45,698 bases of DNA. Source: Haloquadratum sp. (GTDB lineage Archaea > Halobacteriota > Halobacteria > Halobacteriales > Haloferacaceae). The DNA lies in the NCBI GenBank assembly GCA_028275165.1, contig JAQCNF010000153.1:1-45698 (forward strand), written 5' to 3'. Each line of letters begins with the position of its first letter. The first letter of the stretch is position 1. This document shows, one piece after another, positions 34,842 through 44,005 of the stretch. Made by a program: the position numbers and the translations under genes. The notes beneath the pieces are model-generated. The model was not told the origin of the DNA. It saw nothing but the letters and a program-made list of their open reading frames with translations, and ran no database searches.

Positions 34842-36893
34842 TTATAGCTCGTTGACTGCAGCCGAGATCACAGCGTCTACGGCCTCATCCTGAGCGCCTG
34901 AAAGGAATTCGATTCGATTTTGCCGCACCCCGACAGCAGTTATCCCCGCCTCTGGGACCTCTTTATCTGCGCTGGTGGCGACAGAGCGAACATCGATTGA
35001 TGGAGATCCATGGATAAACAGCTCATCGGTTGAATACACAACCGTGATTGTCTGTTCATTCCGAATCTCACGGTGAACTGCCTCGGCAAGCAGTGGCGTA
35101 GGCGGAAAATCAAATCGGTGAGTGTAGGCGTTTGCATCAAGCGTATTGACAGTCACATTCGCCATTGTCTGGGTATTGAGACTAGCCGTCGCAGTATTGA
35201 CTTCTTCAGTGAGCTTGATACGGAATTGTTCTGAGACGTGCTCTGCGAGTCCACCATCGTCATTAAACAGCAGGTCAGTGATGAGCTCGCGTTTGTCTTG
35301 ATATGACTGATAGTATGCTTCGAGTTCGATAGCTTCGCGTAGTTGTTGGGTCCGGGACGCGTCGTAGCCAGTTGAACTTGCAAGACTCTCATATACTGCT
35401 GGCGTATCTCCCCAGTAACTCACTGCCGGCAGGTGCTCAATCTCGTCACTAATCCGTGTATTAATATTTATTGCAAGTGTGACCGCCAGGGCAGCCGTCG
35501 AGACAGCGGTTGTATCTTCTCCAGGTTCTGGTGCGACGAGCGCGTCTGTCGCCCCCCGAACTTCGGAGTCGATCGTGTCAGCCTCTAAGAGGACAGTCAT
35601 TGCATCATATATGTTCAGTAGTTCGAGCCCATCTAGCGAATCGCTTGTCCCGCCAATGCCAGCTAAAACAATAACTGGCACCTTCTCATCGTGGCGTTCA
35701 GTATCTTGCAGCATTCGAGTGATATCGTTTGTCGCTGCATCCATTCCATACACTGGATCATCCAGCGGTCGGCGCTTGAGAAAGTGGTACTCTGCGTCAG
35801 CACGGTCGTGCTCGTCTCTAATCATCTCGATTATTGCTCGCTCGAGACCTGCCCCTGCAACGTATCCATCAGCAGTCGCTGGATGTCGGATGACAACTGG
35901 ACGGGATTCAAGCACGGCAGAACGGATAATTTCGGCAGCATCAGCAATTCGAGTATCAGATATGCTGACAGGGGAGTCGGGGTGAATTCGGTCAATCTCT
36001 TCGGGCCGAGCCTCCTCGGAGAGTGCATCAGATAACCGTGTCTCGACCGCTGCTGCAGCTGAGCCATCGAGTTGGGTGAGCTCCTCAACCTCAATCTGGA
36101 TATCTCCCTGTCGTCGTTCGATTTCACCAGTGATTGAGATATAATCTCCCTCGTTTACTTCTGAGTACGCTCTCACTCCCGCTTCGACAAACGCAGCACA
36201 TTCAACATGGCCACTCTCATCTTGCACCTGAAAAATCGTTGGGCCACCGGTCTGTCGAATCGACTCAATCTCTGCTTCGATTGAGACTCTCTCTCCGACA
36301 TGTTCGGAGAGCGTCTCAATGTGTGTCCGAGTGACTTCTGTTGGCTCAATACTCGGTTCGGATGGCTCTGAGACTGAATTGCTTGATTCCTCCGTCGATT
36401 CCGCATCTATAGCCGCTGTCTGCACTGTGCCTGTGGCTCCACCTCCACTTTCACTTTCGCTTCCACTTGTTTCATCTGCTCCGACGGTTTTTGCACTGGG
36501 GTCCTGTGGTGTCCGTTTAATAGGTGCTGTGCTTTCGGTCTCGACTGATGGCTCCTCACCGTCTACTTCTCCCGAGGGGTCGTGAATCTGAGAGCCACGA
36601 AACTCCTCGGGTGACTGCCGAATTGACCATCCCAAGTCGATATTTCCATTACTTCGCACATTTTGCACCTGTACGAACACTTCATCACCTGTTTCCCAAT
36701 CAAGACTTTCAAGACGACGATCCAGCTCACTTCGATGGAGAAGTCCAGTCACCCCGGAGGCGAGATTGATAAAAACACCAAAATCAGCGAATCCATCAAC
36801 AACTCCTTGATAATACCGACCAGAGGTTAGCTGATCAGCAGAATCACCCCGAAAATCAAACCAGATATCTTCGTCGTGTGTAATAAAATCCAT
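34842..36893 (-). CDS. S1-OB-DHH-like protein with altered catalytic motifs
   Basis: A 683-residue protein with an S1 RNA-binding domain at about 17-75 (YYQGVVDGFADFGVFINLAS) and a long acidic disordered region to about 190. An OB-fold of the tRNA-anticodon type (GERVSIEAEIESIRQTGGPT) follows, and then a DHH/RecJ-like phosphoesterase body. Motif I reads RHPATADGYVAG instead of H-x-D-x-DG, and the place of the DHH motif reads YDAMTVLLEAD. The usual metal ligands are therefore mostly lost. This looks like a nucleic-acid-binding, possibly non-catalytic relative of RecJ/GAN. The ATG at 36891-36893 (MDFITHDEDIW) is preferred to the TTG four codons upstream. Confidence 0.75.
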   Translation of the reverse strand: MDFITHDEDIWFDFRGDSADQLTSGRYYQGVVDGFADFGVFINLASGVTGLLHRSELDRRLESLDWETGDEVFVQVQNVRSNGNIDLGWSIRQSPEEFRGSQIHDPSGEVDGEEPSVETESTAPIKRTPQDPSAKTVGADETSGSESESGGGATGTVQTAAIDAESTEESSNSVSEPSEPSIEPTEVTRTHIETLSEHVGERVSIEAEIESIRQTGGPTIFQVQDESGHVECAAFVEAGVRAYSEVNEGDYISITGEIERRQGDIQIEVEELTQLDGSAAAAVETRLSDALSEEARPEEIDRIHPDSPVSISDTRIADAAEIIRSAVLESRPVVIRHPATADGYVAGAGLERAIIEMIRDEHDRADAEYHFLKRRPLDDPVYGMDAATNDITRMLQDTERHDEKVPVIVLAGIGGTSDSLDGLELLNIYDAMTVLLEADTIDSEVRGATDALVAPEPGEDTTAVSTAALAVTLAININTRISDEIEHLPAVSYWGDTPAVYESLASSTGYDASRTQQLREAIELEAYYQSYQDKRELITDLLFNDDGGLAEHVSEQFRIKLTEEVNTATASLNTQTMANVTVNTLDANAYTHRFDFPPTPLLAEAVHREIRNEQTITVVYSTDELFIHGSPSIDVRSVATSADKEVPEAGITAVGVRQNRIEFLSGAQDEAVDAVISAAVNEL

Positions 36894-37067
36894 TATGTGT
36901 ATCAAAAGGGACCCCGCCTAAAACTGTTGTCGAATCCAAGTTGAATGACTCTCGATTGTGTATGCATCACAGATGGCCAATTATTGGAATTTAGATCCGT
37001 TTTGAAACTTCAATCGAGGCCTTTTGAATCACACTCGAAGAATATACGACTCTCGTAACGAAAGGAA

Positions 37068-37670
37068 TCATATTATTCCATTCGTCGTGAGGAGCATCTC
37101 AAATGCATCGAACCCACGGAATAAGCCTCCATAGAGCAGCGCCCCTGTCGGACCCCCAGCAGCGATTGCTCGTAGTCGTGAGGTTGAGTGCACAGACCGA
37201 ATGCCAACGAGCAGGAGACTCCAGGCGTATGCACAGGTTATGAGACGGATTATTGGAACTTGGATAAACGCGAATAGACATGGCGCCGACGCATATGCGA
37301 TGAGTTGCACTGTCTCGCTTACCCCCCCTCGATCAGGTGCAAGCCCGATAAGCAAGACAGTCTGGAATGCAGCAGCGAGATGAAGTGTTATGGGACCAAT
37401 AATCAACCCAACAGCCATCAGCAGGATGACTGAAGCGAGTACCTCTGGTTGAGCAACCGTCGGAGGTGCTGAGACAGTGACTAAGACGATTCCTACTGTA
37501 TATCCGAGTGCAATAACAACGCCGAAAATTAATCCAGGAACTTGGTCGCCAGGGACGACAGCTGAGTCAAAAAATTGTTTGGGGGATATCAGAATACTCA
37601 CGTATGTTTTCAGGAGTCCCCTTACTCCCCGGTCTCTTCCAGTTTCTGATGGGTTGATCCACGTTGTCAC
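37068..37670 (-). CDS. YIP1-family membrane protein
   Basis: A 200-residue membrane protein with about five hydrophobic segments, starting after a polar N-terminus (TTWINPSETGRDRGVRG). The segment SPKQFFDSAVV before the first membrane span is typical of YIP1-domain proteins in archaea and bacteria. Function is unknown; eukaryotic YIP1 members act in vesicle traffic, but that does not transfer. The start is GTG at 37668-37670. The cold-shock protein at 37820 diverges from it. Confidence 0.75.
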   Translation of the reverse strand: MTTWINPSETGRDRGVRGLLKTYVSILISPKQFFDSAVVPGDQVPGLIFGVVIALGYTVGIVLVTVSAPPTVAQPEVLASVILLMAVGLIIGPITLHLAAAFQTVLLIGLAPDRGGVSETVQLIAYASAPCLFAFIQVPIIRLITCAYAWSLLLVGIRSVHSTSRLRAIAAGGPTGALLYGGLFRGFDAFEMLLTTNGII

Positions 37671-37786
37671 AGGTTACTATTACACAGTTTTCATATGACG
37701 GTTTCGACACCGTCTCTCAACGTGCTTTATCCGATGAGTCGACCCTCTCTCACAGATGAAAATTGGTGCCGTGTCTGGTCACAACA

Positions 37787-37794
37787 TTTATTTA
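37787..37794 (+). promoter_or_regulatory. TATA-like box of the cold-shock gene
   Basis: tttattta lies 26-33 bases before the ATG at 37820, which fits a leaderless transcript. Confidence 0.6.
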
Positions 37795-37819
37795 TCGAGT
37801 ATACAAACTTTCGAGTGCA

Positions 37820-38014
37820 ATGGCGCAAGGCACGGTTGCGTTCTTTAATGACACTGGCGGATACGGATTTATTGAAAGCGACGACTCTGAGGAAGATGTT
37901 TTCTTCCACATGGAGGACGTCGGTGGTCCTGATCTTGAAGAGGGTCAGGAAGTGGAATTCGAGATTGAGCAGGCCGATAAAGGGCCACGAGCGACAAATC
38001 TCCAGCGTCTGTAA
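37820..38014 (+). CDS. Cold-shock domain protein
   Basis: A 64-residue CspA-like protein. RNP1 is GGYGFIES (13-20) and RNP2 is VFFHME (27-32). The sequence is very acidic (DDSEEDV, EEGQEVEFEIEQAD), as usual in haloarchaea. It binds single-stranded nucleic acid as an RNA chaperone. The open frame continues upstream to 37763, but the ATG at 37820 matches the family start MAQGTVAFF and the TATA box. It is convergent with TFB, leaving 123 bases. Confidence 0.93.
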   Translation: MAQGTVAFFNDTGGYGFIESDDSEEDVFFHMEDVGGPDLEEGQEVEFEIEQADKGPRATNLQRL

Positions 38015-38137
38015 GAGCGCACCTGATAGAGCGGTATGGCAGTCGGCACTACGTCGAGTCAGTAAGATTCCTGTATTTCTCAACTTCTCAGTGAGTTCAC
38101 AAACTCCACACGGAAGTCTCGTACGTCTGACTCCTTA

Positions 38138-39091
38138 TTAGCGAAATCCCATTGCCTCAATTTGCTCTTGATACCGGTTACGGATTGTGACCTCAGTCAC
38201 TTGTGCAACATCCGCGACCTCTCGTTGAGTTTTCTTCTCATTACAAAGCAATGATGCAGCGTAGATGGCTGCAGCCGCAAAGCCAGTTGGTGATTTTCCA
38301 GAAAGTAACCCTTCTTCGGCTGATACGTCGATGATTTCGGTTGCTTTGGATTGCACTTCCTCAGAGAGGCTCAGTGAGGAGGCGAATCGAGGAACAAACT
38401 GCTTTGGATCAACAGGGCGCAATTCAAGACCTAATTCCTGCGAAATATACCGGTACGTCCGTCCGATTTCTTTCTGTGGGACACGCGAAACTTCCGCGAC
38501 TTCGTCAAGTGACCGGGGGATTCCTTCCTGACGACAAGCCGCATACAGAGCTGATGTCGCAACCCCCTCAATAGATCGCCCACGAATGAGGTCCTCATTG
38601 AGTGCGCGACGGTAAATGACGGAGGCGACTTCACGAACAGAGCGTGGAACACCCAATGCGGATGCCATCCGGTCGACTTCTGAGAGGGCGAACTGTAGAT
38701 TTCGCTCACCCGCATCTTTTGTTCGGATACGCTCCTGCCATTTTCGCAGCCGGTGCATCTGCGACCGTTTTTCTGACGAGAGTGACCGTCCGTAGGCATC
38801 TTTGTCTTTCCAGTCGATCGTCGTCGTCAGGCCTCGATCATGCATAGTCTCTGTAATTGGAGCCCCGACGCGCGACTTTGATTGCCGTTCAGAATGATTA
38901 AATGCCCGCCATTCTGGCCCACGATCGATCTGACGCTCGTCCAAGACCAGTCCGCAATCATTGCATATTAATTCACCTTGGTTGGCGTCGGCCACAATGT
39001 TGTCCGACTCACATTCCGAACAAGTAAGTTCTTCATCGGACGTCTGCTCTGTCTCCTGCTCCCGCTGGCGCTGGCGACTTGGACGTTCCAT
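38138..39091 (-). CDS. tfb: Transcription initiation factor TFB
   Basis: A 317-residue archaeal TFIIB homologue. The zinc ribbon has Cys24, Cys27, Cys43 and Cys46 (CSEC, CNDC). The B-finger/linker segment (RGPEWRAFNHSERQSKSRVG) follows. Two cyclin-like repeats make up the rest, with the recognition helix AQVTEVTIRNRYQEQIEAMG. It binds TBP and the BRE and recruits RNA polymerase. Haloarchaea usually have several TFBs; this may be one of the main or stress-related forms. A TATA box lies 23-30 bases upstream. Confidence 0.96.
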   Translation of the reverse strand: MERPSRQRQREQETEQTSDEELTCSECESDNIVADANQGELICNDCGLVLDERQIDRGPEWRAFNHSERQSKSRVGAPITETMHDRGLTTTIDWKDKDAYGRSLSSEKRSQMHRLRKWQERIRTKDAGERNLQFALSEVDRMASALGVPRSVREVASVIYRRALNEDLIRGRSIEGVATSALYAACRQEGIPRSLDEVAEVSRVPQKEIGRTYRYISQELGLELRPVDPKQFVPRFASSLSLSEEVQSKATEIIDVSAEEGLLSGKSPTGFAAAAIYAASLLCNEKKTQREVADVAQVTEVTIRNRYQEQIEAMGFR

Positions 39092-39113
39092 ATAAATCTG
39101 CTGGTGAAGGGTG

Positions 39114-39121
39114 TATTTAAC
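39114..39121 (-). promoter_or_regulatory. TATA-like box of the TFB gene
   Basis: Read on the minus strand, gttaaata lies 23-30 bases before the ATG at 39089-39091. The distance fits a leaderless transcript. Confidence 0.5.
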
Positions 39122-39321
39122 TCTTATCCGATATACCGCAGTATCGACTCGTATTCTTCATAGATGCCTCTCAGGACCGCTAATCCGATCGGGAAAGCAT
39201 AGTCACGATTAACATACATGAATGAGCAAGATCATATATATGTACTCCTCTCTACACTCGACGCTTGTTCGTTTCCAGCGATATCCATCGTGCATGAGTA
39301 CGTTTCGATACATAACGACCT

Positions 39322-39945
39322 ATGCCTGGTAAATCTGAGTTGGAAGGACAGTTAGCCGTGGTTGCAGGGTTTGCTGACCCACAGGCTGAGCTTGAGCAAT
39401 ACCCAACTCCTCCCGAGTTGGCAGCATCTGTGATTCACACCGCAGACCTCAACGGTGACATTCAAGACCGAACAATCGTTGACTTAGGCACTGGAACGGG
39501 GATGTTGGCGCTGGGAGCTGCGTTGCGATCCCCTCATCGAGTCATTGGTGTCGACATCGACCGGTCACCGCTACAGACTGCGATACAGAATGAGCACCGA
39601 GTTGGTGCCACAGCGCCAATTCACTGGATTCAAGCCGACGTGACTGCTGGTGGGCTTTCGACAGAGACTCCTGCCGTCGTCGTGATGAATCCCCCATTTG
39701 GAGCTCAGTATGGTAATCGCCACGCTGATCGTGAGTTTCTCACAGTCTCGGCTGATATTGCAGATGTCTCTTATTCGATACATAATGAGGGATCAGAGGA
39801 GTTCGTCGCGGAATTCGCTGCTGATCGTGCAGGAACCATCACACATGCATTTGCAGCTGAATTCTCTGTTTCAAACCAGTTCTCATTCCACACAAGTGAG
39901 ACGGAGCAAATTCAAAGCGAAGTGTTTCGTATCGAATGGATGTGA
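39322..39945 (+). CDS. METTL5-like RNA N6-adenine methyltransferase
   Basis: A 207-residue SAM-dependent enzyme. LEQYPTPPELAAS precedes the SAM motif DLGTGTGML (54-62), the acidic loop VIGVDIDRS, and the catalytic NPPFG (123-127). This is the domain order of METTL5, which makes m6A in small-subunit rRNA near the decoding center; the archaeal enzyme is expected to target the equivalent 16S site. Unlike human METTL5, no TRMT112 partner gene lies nearby. It diverges from TFB by 230 bases and converges with the rhomboid gene. Confidence 0.85.
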   Translation: MPGKSELEGQLAVVAGFADPQAELEQYPTPPELAASVIHTADLNGDIQDRTIVDLGTGTGMLALGAALRSPHRVIGVDIDRSPLQTAIQNEHRVGATAPIHWIQADVTAGGLSTETPAVVVMNPPFGAQYGNRHADREFLTVSADIADVSYSIHNEGSEEFVAEFAADRAGTITHAFAAEFSVSNQFSFHTSETEQIQSEVFRIEWM

Positions 39946-40133
39946 TGTATCGACATTGACATCTATCATTCTATTCCAATCACCCCGCCTGAGAGACCTC
40001 ATCTCGACTAACGAGGGTGGCGTATATTAGCTACTGATTGCCCCCGACAAAATTCGGATGCGATGAAACATAACTGCGCCCACCGCATGACCGGTTAAGT
40101 TAATATCTATCCACACCAGCCGGTATCACTGAT

Positions 40134-41765
40134 CTACCGATAGGTCTCACGAGTGAGCACCTCGACAGTTGTCTGATTATACTTTGCGATGATCGAATTA
40201 TTTGTCCGGCTGAATTGAATGCCACCGATAGTCTTTGTCTGATTCTGCGCTGGGATCATCCTCCTAGTAACACCCACGTTTCCACGTACGACTATGTCGT
40301 ACCCATCCACTGTTGGTATGGCTGTGATATGTCGACCATTGATCACAGGGCCTGCGGTCTGTGGGGGTGACTGAAATACAATCCTCTGCTCAGTCGGCGT
40401 TCGCAACCGGATTCGATAGACCGTTCCGTTACCTGTCACTGTCCATCCGTCACGCTCTGCCTGTATTTCTGTCCGCCACTGTACCCCGCCGATTGGGACT
40501 TGCTTCTGACCTCGGAGCGCTAACTCACCCTTTGAGACCGCCGTTGTCCAAATGCCATATCGCGGGTGCGACACAATCACTCCAGATGCATTCACTGCAG
40601 TTGTTTCACCAAATATCTCAATATCGAACTCACTAATCAGTCCATTAGGAATATTTTCGGCATATGTGAGCTGGTATTCACGCACTTGAACAGTCTCACC
40701 AGGAAGGGTGGTGTCGCCAACTGTTGTCAGATTGTATGGGATTGCAGGCACCGCCAGCACGAGTAATGCAATGATCAACAGTGGGAGGCCAGCACGACCG
40801 ATGAGAGACTTGATATCCCTATCTCCATTCTTCCATTTCCCCCTTGACCGCCAACTAAAGACAACAACAATTCCAAGGATTGAGATGAGCGCCACCCCGA
40901 GCGCGCGGTACAGAACGAACGTTTGTGTTCCTCGATACCAATAAACTGCCCAGAGGGACTGCTCGGCAGCGACCAGAACGACACCGATCCAGAGTCGCCC
41001 TGGGGACGTCTGAATATTGCACTTTCGATAAAATACCACAATTCCAGCAAGAATTCCACCAAGAATTCCAATCGCGTGTCCTTGGATGGCAATATCAGCC
41101 CACCAGGGAGAAATAAACGCCGCCCGACCGCTTGAGACACTCACTGGACTCTCGAGTGCATTGATTCCCAATCGCAAGGCGTCTGCTCCAGAGAGCGCAA
41201 CAACAGTCCCCAGTGGATATCGAATCACCGCAGCACCAGCAAGAAAGTAGACAACACCAGAAAACCCAATCACTGGGCCAATCGAAAAGATTGCAGAGAG
41301 TATTCCGACTATGAGAAGAATCAGGGGGAAGAGACAAAAGCCTCTCACATACGGATTTAGCCATGGTGTCGCAAATGACTGCGCGCCCTGTGTCTGAGGA
41401 TAGTGTGCCCAATTGTATTCAACAATGGTACCTAACACAGCAACTCCAACGAGATTGCCAATCAGGTGCGATGGACCAAAATGTGAGAACCCTGCTGTAA
41501 GTATTCCGACCGGTGAAAAGTACGACCATGCCCGAAACGGGAGTGTGACCGGGGTTCGCCAATGTGAAATCCCACCCTGGATAAATAAATAGACACACAT
41601 AACAACGACCATCGTCACGACCGTTCCGATTGGAATCCCGAAGAGTAATCGGCGGCGGATAGTATCCTGGGTATCGCTCACTCGCCAGACGGCGACGATT
41701 GAGCCACTGACTATCGCACACACTAACAATCGTTGGACAAGATCTGATGTAAGAGGGTCAGTCAT
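40134..41765 (-). CDS. Rhomboid-family intramembrane serine protease with long C-terminal domain
   Basis: A 543-residue protein. The N-terminal half has rhomboid topology with about eight membrane segments. His100 and Asn104 lie in GPSHLIGN, the active Ser169 in GFSG, and the catalytic His230 in IQGHAIG. The C-terminal half (about 330-543) is soluble after a membrane span, beta-rich, and of unknown type; it probably lies outside the cell. It could capture substrates. Haloarchaeal rhomboids are often larger than E. coli GlpG. The stop is convergent with the METTL5-like gene, leaving 188 bases. Confidence 0.88.
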   Translation of the reverse strand: MTDPLTSDLVQRLLVCAIVSGSIVAVWRVSDTQDTIRRRLLFGIPIGTVVTMVVVMCVYLFIQGGISHWRTPVTLPFRAWSYFSPVGILTAGFSHFGPSHLIGNLVGVAVLGTIVEYNWAHYPQTQGAQSFATPWLNPYVRGFCLFPLILLIVGILSAIFSIGPVIGFSGVVYFLAGAAVIRYPLGTVVALSGADALRLGINALESPVSVSSGRAAFISPWWADIAIQGHAIGILGGILAGIVVFYRKCNIQTSPGRLWIGVVLVAAEQSLWAVYWYRGTQTFVLYRALGVALISILGIVVVFSWRSRGKWKNGDRDIKSLIGRAGLPLLIIALLVLAVPAIPYNLTTVGDTTLPGETVQVREYQLTYAENIPNGLISEFDIEIFGETTAVNASGVIVSHPRYGIWTTAVSKGELALRGQKQVPIGGVQWRTEIQAERDGWTVTGNGTVYRIRLRTPTEQRIVFQSPPQTAGPVINGRHITAIPTVDGYDIVVRGNVGVTRRMIPAQNQTKTIGGIQFSRTNNSIIAKYNQTTVEVLTRETYR

Positions 41766-41841
41766 CAGCCTATTCGTGTGTCATTACGCCGGAGCAACTC
41801 TGCAGGAGTTCTACTGTGTGAGGTCGATTCGACCCGCTCGC

Positions 41842-42120
41842 TCAGAGCTTTCCTTCAGCATCCGCGGCAAGTTCTTTCATCCGTTTTCCAACGCGACCGG
41901 CATTGGAAAATTCGTCTTCGCTCATCGTTGAGGCCAATGCGCTTCCCAGCACGAAAACTGCGTGCTTATGTTCGCTCTTTGATTTGTGGACATGTGATGG
42001 GTCAACATCAAGCGCATCATACTCAGCGAACAGGTCATCATCGACTTGTTCCCGAGTCTCATAATCCTGTTTGATAATAACCATCTGCTCGTGGAGCTCG
42101 AGAAGTTCGTCTTTGTGCAT
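41842..42120 (-). CDS. UPF0058-family small protein
   Basis: A 92-residue acidic protein. It begins MHKDELLELHEQMVIIKQD and has His-rich points (PSHVHKSKSEHKHAVFVLG), which match UPF0058, a euryarchaeal family with possible metal binding. Function is unknown. It lies upstream of the rhomboid gene on the same strand, with about 76 bases between, and follows the small RHH protein, so all three may be one unit. Confidence 0.8.
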   Translation of the reverse strand: MHKDELLELHEQMVIIKQDYETREQVDDDLFAEYDALDVDPSHVHKSKSEHKHAVFVLGSALASTMSEDEFSNAGRVGKRMKELAADAEGKL

Positions 42121-42172
42121 ACGTATACTTGTTGGAAGAGTGATTTAAGATTTGTTGACACTCACTGGCTGC

Positions 42173-42382
42173 TCAGAACACGTACTCATCTTCATGGCCC
42201 ATCATACCATCGTCCTCAAATCGGTCGTCTTCATCCATCGGACCGCTCGTCTTGAATGCACGTATTCCAGTGGAGAGCAACTCCTCAATAGCTTCTTCGC
42301 GACCAACAAACTCACCCTGGTCGACCAATTGCGCAATCTGCATTTCGATGTGTTCGGGGACGTTAATATCAACCGTTGGCAT
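42173..42382 (-). CDS. Ribbon-helix-helix small DNA-binding protein
   Basis: A 69-residue protein. Residues 1-45 (VDINVPEHIEMQIAQLVDQG, then REEAIEELLSTGI) are a strand followed by two helices, as in CopG/Arc-type proteins. The rest is a highly acidic tail with Met and Asp (PMDEDDRFEDDGMMGHEDEY). It may regulate itself or neighbouring genes; no toxin partner is seen, so an antitoxin role is unlikely. A strong TATA box lies upstream. Confidence 0.75.
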   Translation of the reverse strand: MPTVDINVPEHIEMQIAQLVDQGEFVGREEAIEELLSTGIRAFKTSGPMDEDDRFEDDGMMGHEDEYVF

Positions 42383-42410
42383 CTGAACATCAGGTCGTTC
42401 GAATCGGGAT

Positions 42411-42418
42411 TATATAAA
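42411..42418 (-). promoter_or_regulatory. TATA-like box of the RHH gene
   Basis: On the minus strand tttatata lies 29-36 bases before the ATG at 42380-42382, a near-canonical archaeal TATA box. Confidence 0.6.
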
Positions 42419-42578
42419 CCCAACGCCGGACATTTCCCAATGAGAAATAATTCATTTAGCTGCAAGATACATACCTTTTCGCAATCGTAGAATTATTTAT
42501 TATTTCAGTAAAACCCGCTCAGGAATGCCTGCGACCCTCTCCTCACAGTACTCTTGTATGTAAACGGATTGGATAGTC

Positions 42579-42587
42579 AAATAAAAG
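42579..42587 (+). promoter_or_regulatory. TATA-like box of menF
   Basis: aaataaaag lies 25-33 bases before the menF ATG at 42612 and is the best TATA match in the gap. Confidence 0.45.
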
Positions 42588-42611
42588 AACGTGGCTTAGT
42601 TAGTATGGGTG

Positions 42612-43976
42612 ATGGAAAGTCCCCGGACCGATGCAGATGAGTGTGAGTTCATCAGCCGGTCGGTCCAGATCTCTCCGCCATCGTTTCGGAGCACTCTCAC
42701 GCACGCGGCACACCCACGAACACTCTGGAGCGACCCAGATGGGTCAACGGTTGTCGGTAGTGGTGCAGCCGCGACGCTCGTAGCTAATGGTTCAGATCGG
42801 GTGAACACAATTCGAGCGGATGCTGAGTCATTGTTTTCATCTGGTGATGTACACGCCGGCACAGAAGCGGCACGCCCGCGACTATTCGGTGGATTTTCAT
42901 TCCACACTGAAAGCGCAACTGATGCGTCATGGGAGGGCTTTCCGAGTGCAAAGTTTGTGTTTCCGCGTGTCCAGGTGACCTGGCCAGACCCTGCCAAGGA
43001 TGCTGCATGGCTCACTGTGAATGCTGCTTGTTCTGACTCCACAGCAGATGACGTTGAACGCCTGTTGCGTCATAAACAGAGCCAGATAGAGGCACTCGAC
43101 ACTGTCAGCCCACTCGGGAGTCCGCCAGGAATCTCGGCGCGACAGAGAACAACCGAAAAAGCGGACTGGCGAACAGGCGTGACTGCTGCCTTAGAACGGA
43201 TTGATTCGGGTGAGTTGCAAAAAGTTGTACTAGCACAAGCGCTCCGAGCGACACTCGATCAACCTGTCCAGTTGGCTGATATCCTAAAACGACTGGCGAC
43301 GCGGTACTCCAGATGTTATCAGTTTATGATTGAGCCGCAGTCTGGTATGAACCCACAAAGGGCATTTATTGGAGCGACACCTGAGCGACTCATCTCTGTT
43401 CGTGGCCGGACCGTCAGGACGGGTGCTCTTGCTGGCACGACTGGCCGAGGAGATACTCCTGCTGAGGATGAGTGGTTGGCCAAGGAATTGCTCAAAGATG
43501 AAAAGAACGCACATGAGCACGAACTCGTCGCAGAAACAATCTGCCAGCAGTTACAGCCATTCGTGTCTTCGATCTCAGCAGAACCACGTGAAGTACAGCG
43601 ACTGGCAACTGTACAGCACCTCCGGACGCCTATCAATGCCACATTGAGTCGAGATGAGCACGTTCTTTCACTCGTCGAATCGCTCCATCCAACACCTGCT
43701 GTTGGAGGTGTGCCACCGTCAGCGGCACTTGAGACAATTCGTGAGACCGAGCCATTTGACCGTGGGTGGTATGCGGCACCGGTTGGATGGATCGACGCTG
43801 CTGGCAACGGCACGTTTGCTGTCGCACTCCGCTCTGCGCTGGCAACACAGGAACAAGCAACTCTTTTCGCTGGTGTCGGCATCGTCAATAACTCGAATCC
43901 AGACCGCGAATGGGAAGAGATGCAGTTGAAATTTCGTCCAATTTTAGATACACTCGAAGCTGAGTCCATCGAATAA
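42612..43976 (+). CDS. menF: Isochorismate synthase
   Basis: A 454-residue chorismate-binding enzyme that makes isochorismate, the first step of menaquinone synthesis. The C-terminal half has the family pattern: KVVLAQALRATLD, the TPERLISVRGRTVRTGALAGT segment, KNAHEHELVAETI and HPTPAVGGVP with the catalytic His, and GVGIVNNSNPDREWEE at the end. The start is ATG at 42612, with GTG at 42609 directly before it as the alternative. menD starts 29 bases after its stop, so the pair is one operon. Confidence 0.93.
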   Translation: MESPRTDADECEFISRSVQISPPSFRSTLTHAAHPRTLWSDPDGSTVVGSGAAATLVANGSDRVNTIRADAESLFSSGDVHAGTEAARPRLFGGFSFHTESATDASWEGFPSAKFVFPRVQVTWPDPAKDAAWLTVNAACSDSTADDVERLLRHKQSQIEALDTVSPLGSPPGISARQRTTEKADWRTGVTAALERIDSGELQKVVLAQALRATLDQPVQLADILKRLATRYSRCYQFMIEPQSGMNPQRAFIGATPERLISVRGRTVRTGALAGTTGRGDTPAEDEWLAKELLKDEKNAHEHELVAETICQQLQPFVSSISAEPREVQRLATVQHLRTPINATLSRDEHVLSLVESLHPTPAVGGVPPSAALETIRETEPFDRGWYAAPVGWIDAAGNGTFAVALRSALATQEQATLFAGVGIVNNSNPDREWEEMQLKFRPILDTLEAESIE

Positions 43977-44005
43977 CTGTCGGCTAATCATATTGTGACA
44001 AATCA

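Noticed and set aside
42173-42382. RHH protein as an antitoxin
   Set aside because: No toxin gene lies next to it; the neighbours are UPF0058 and the menaquinone operon.
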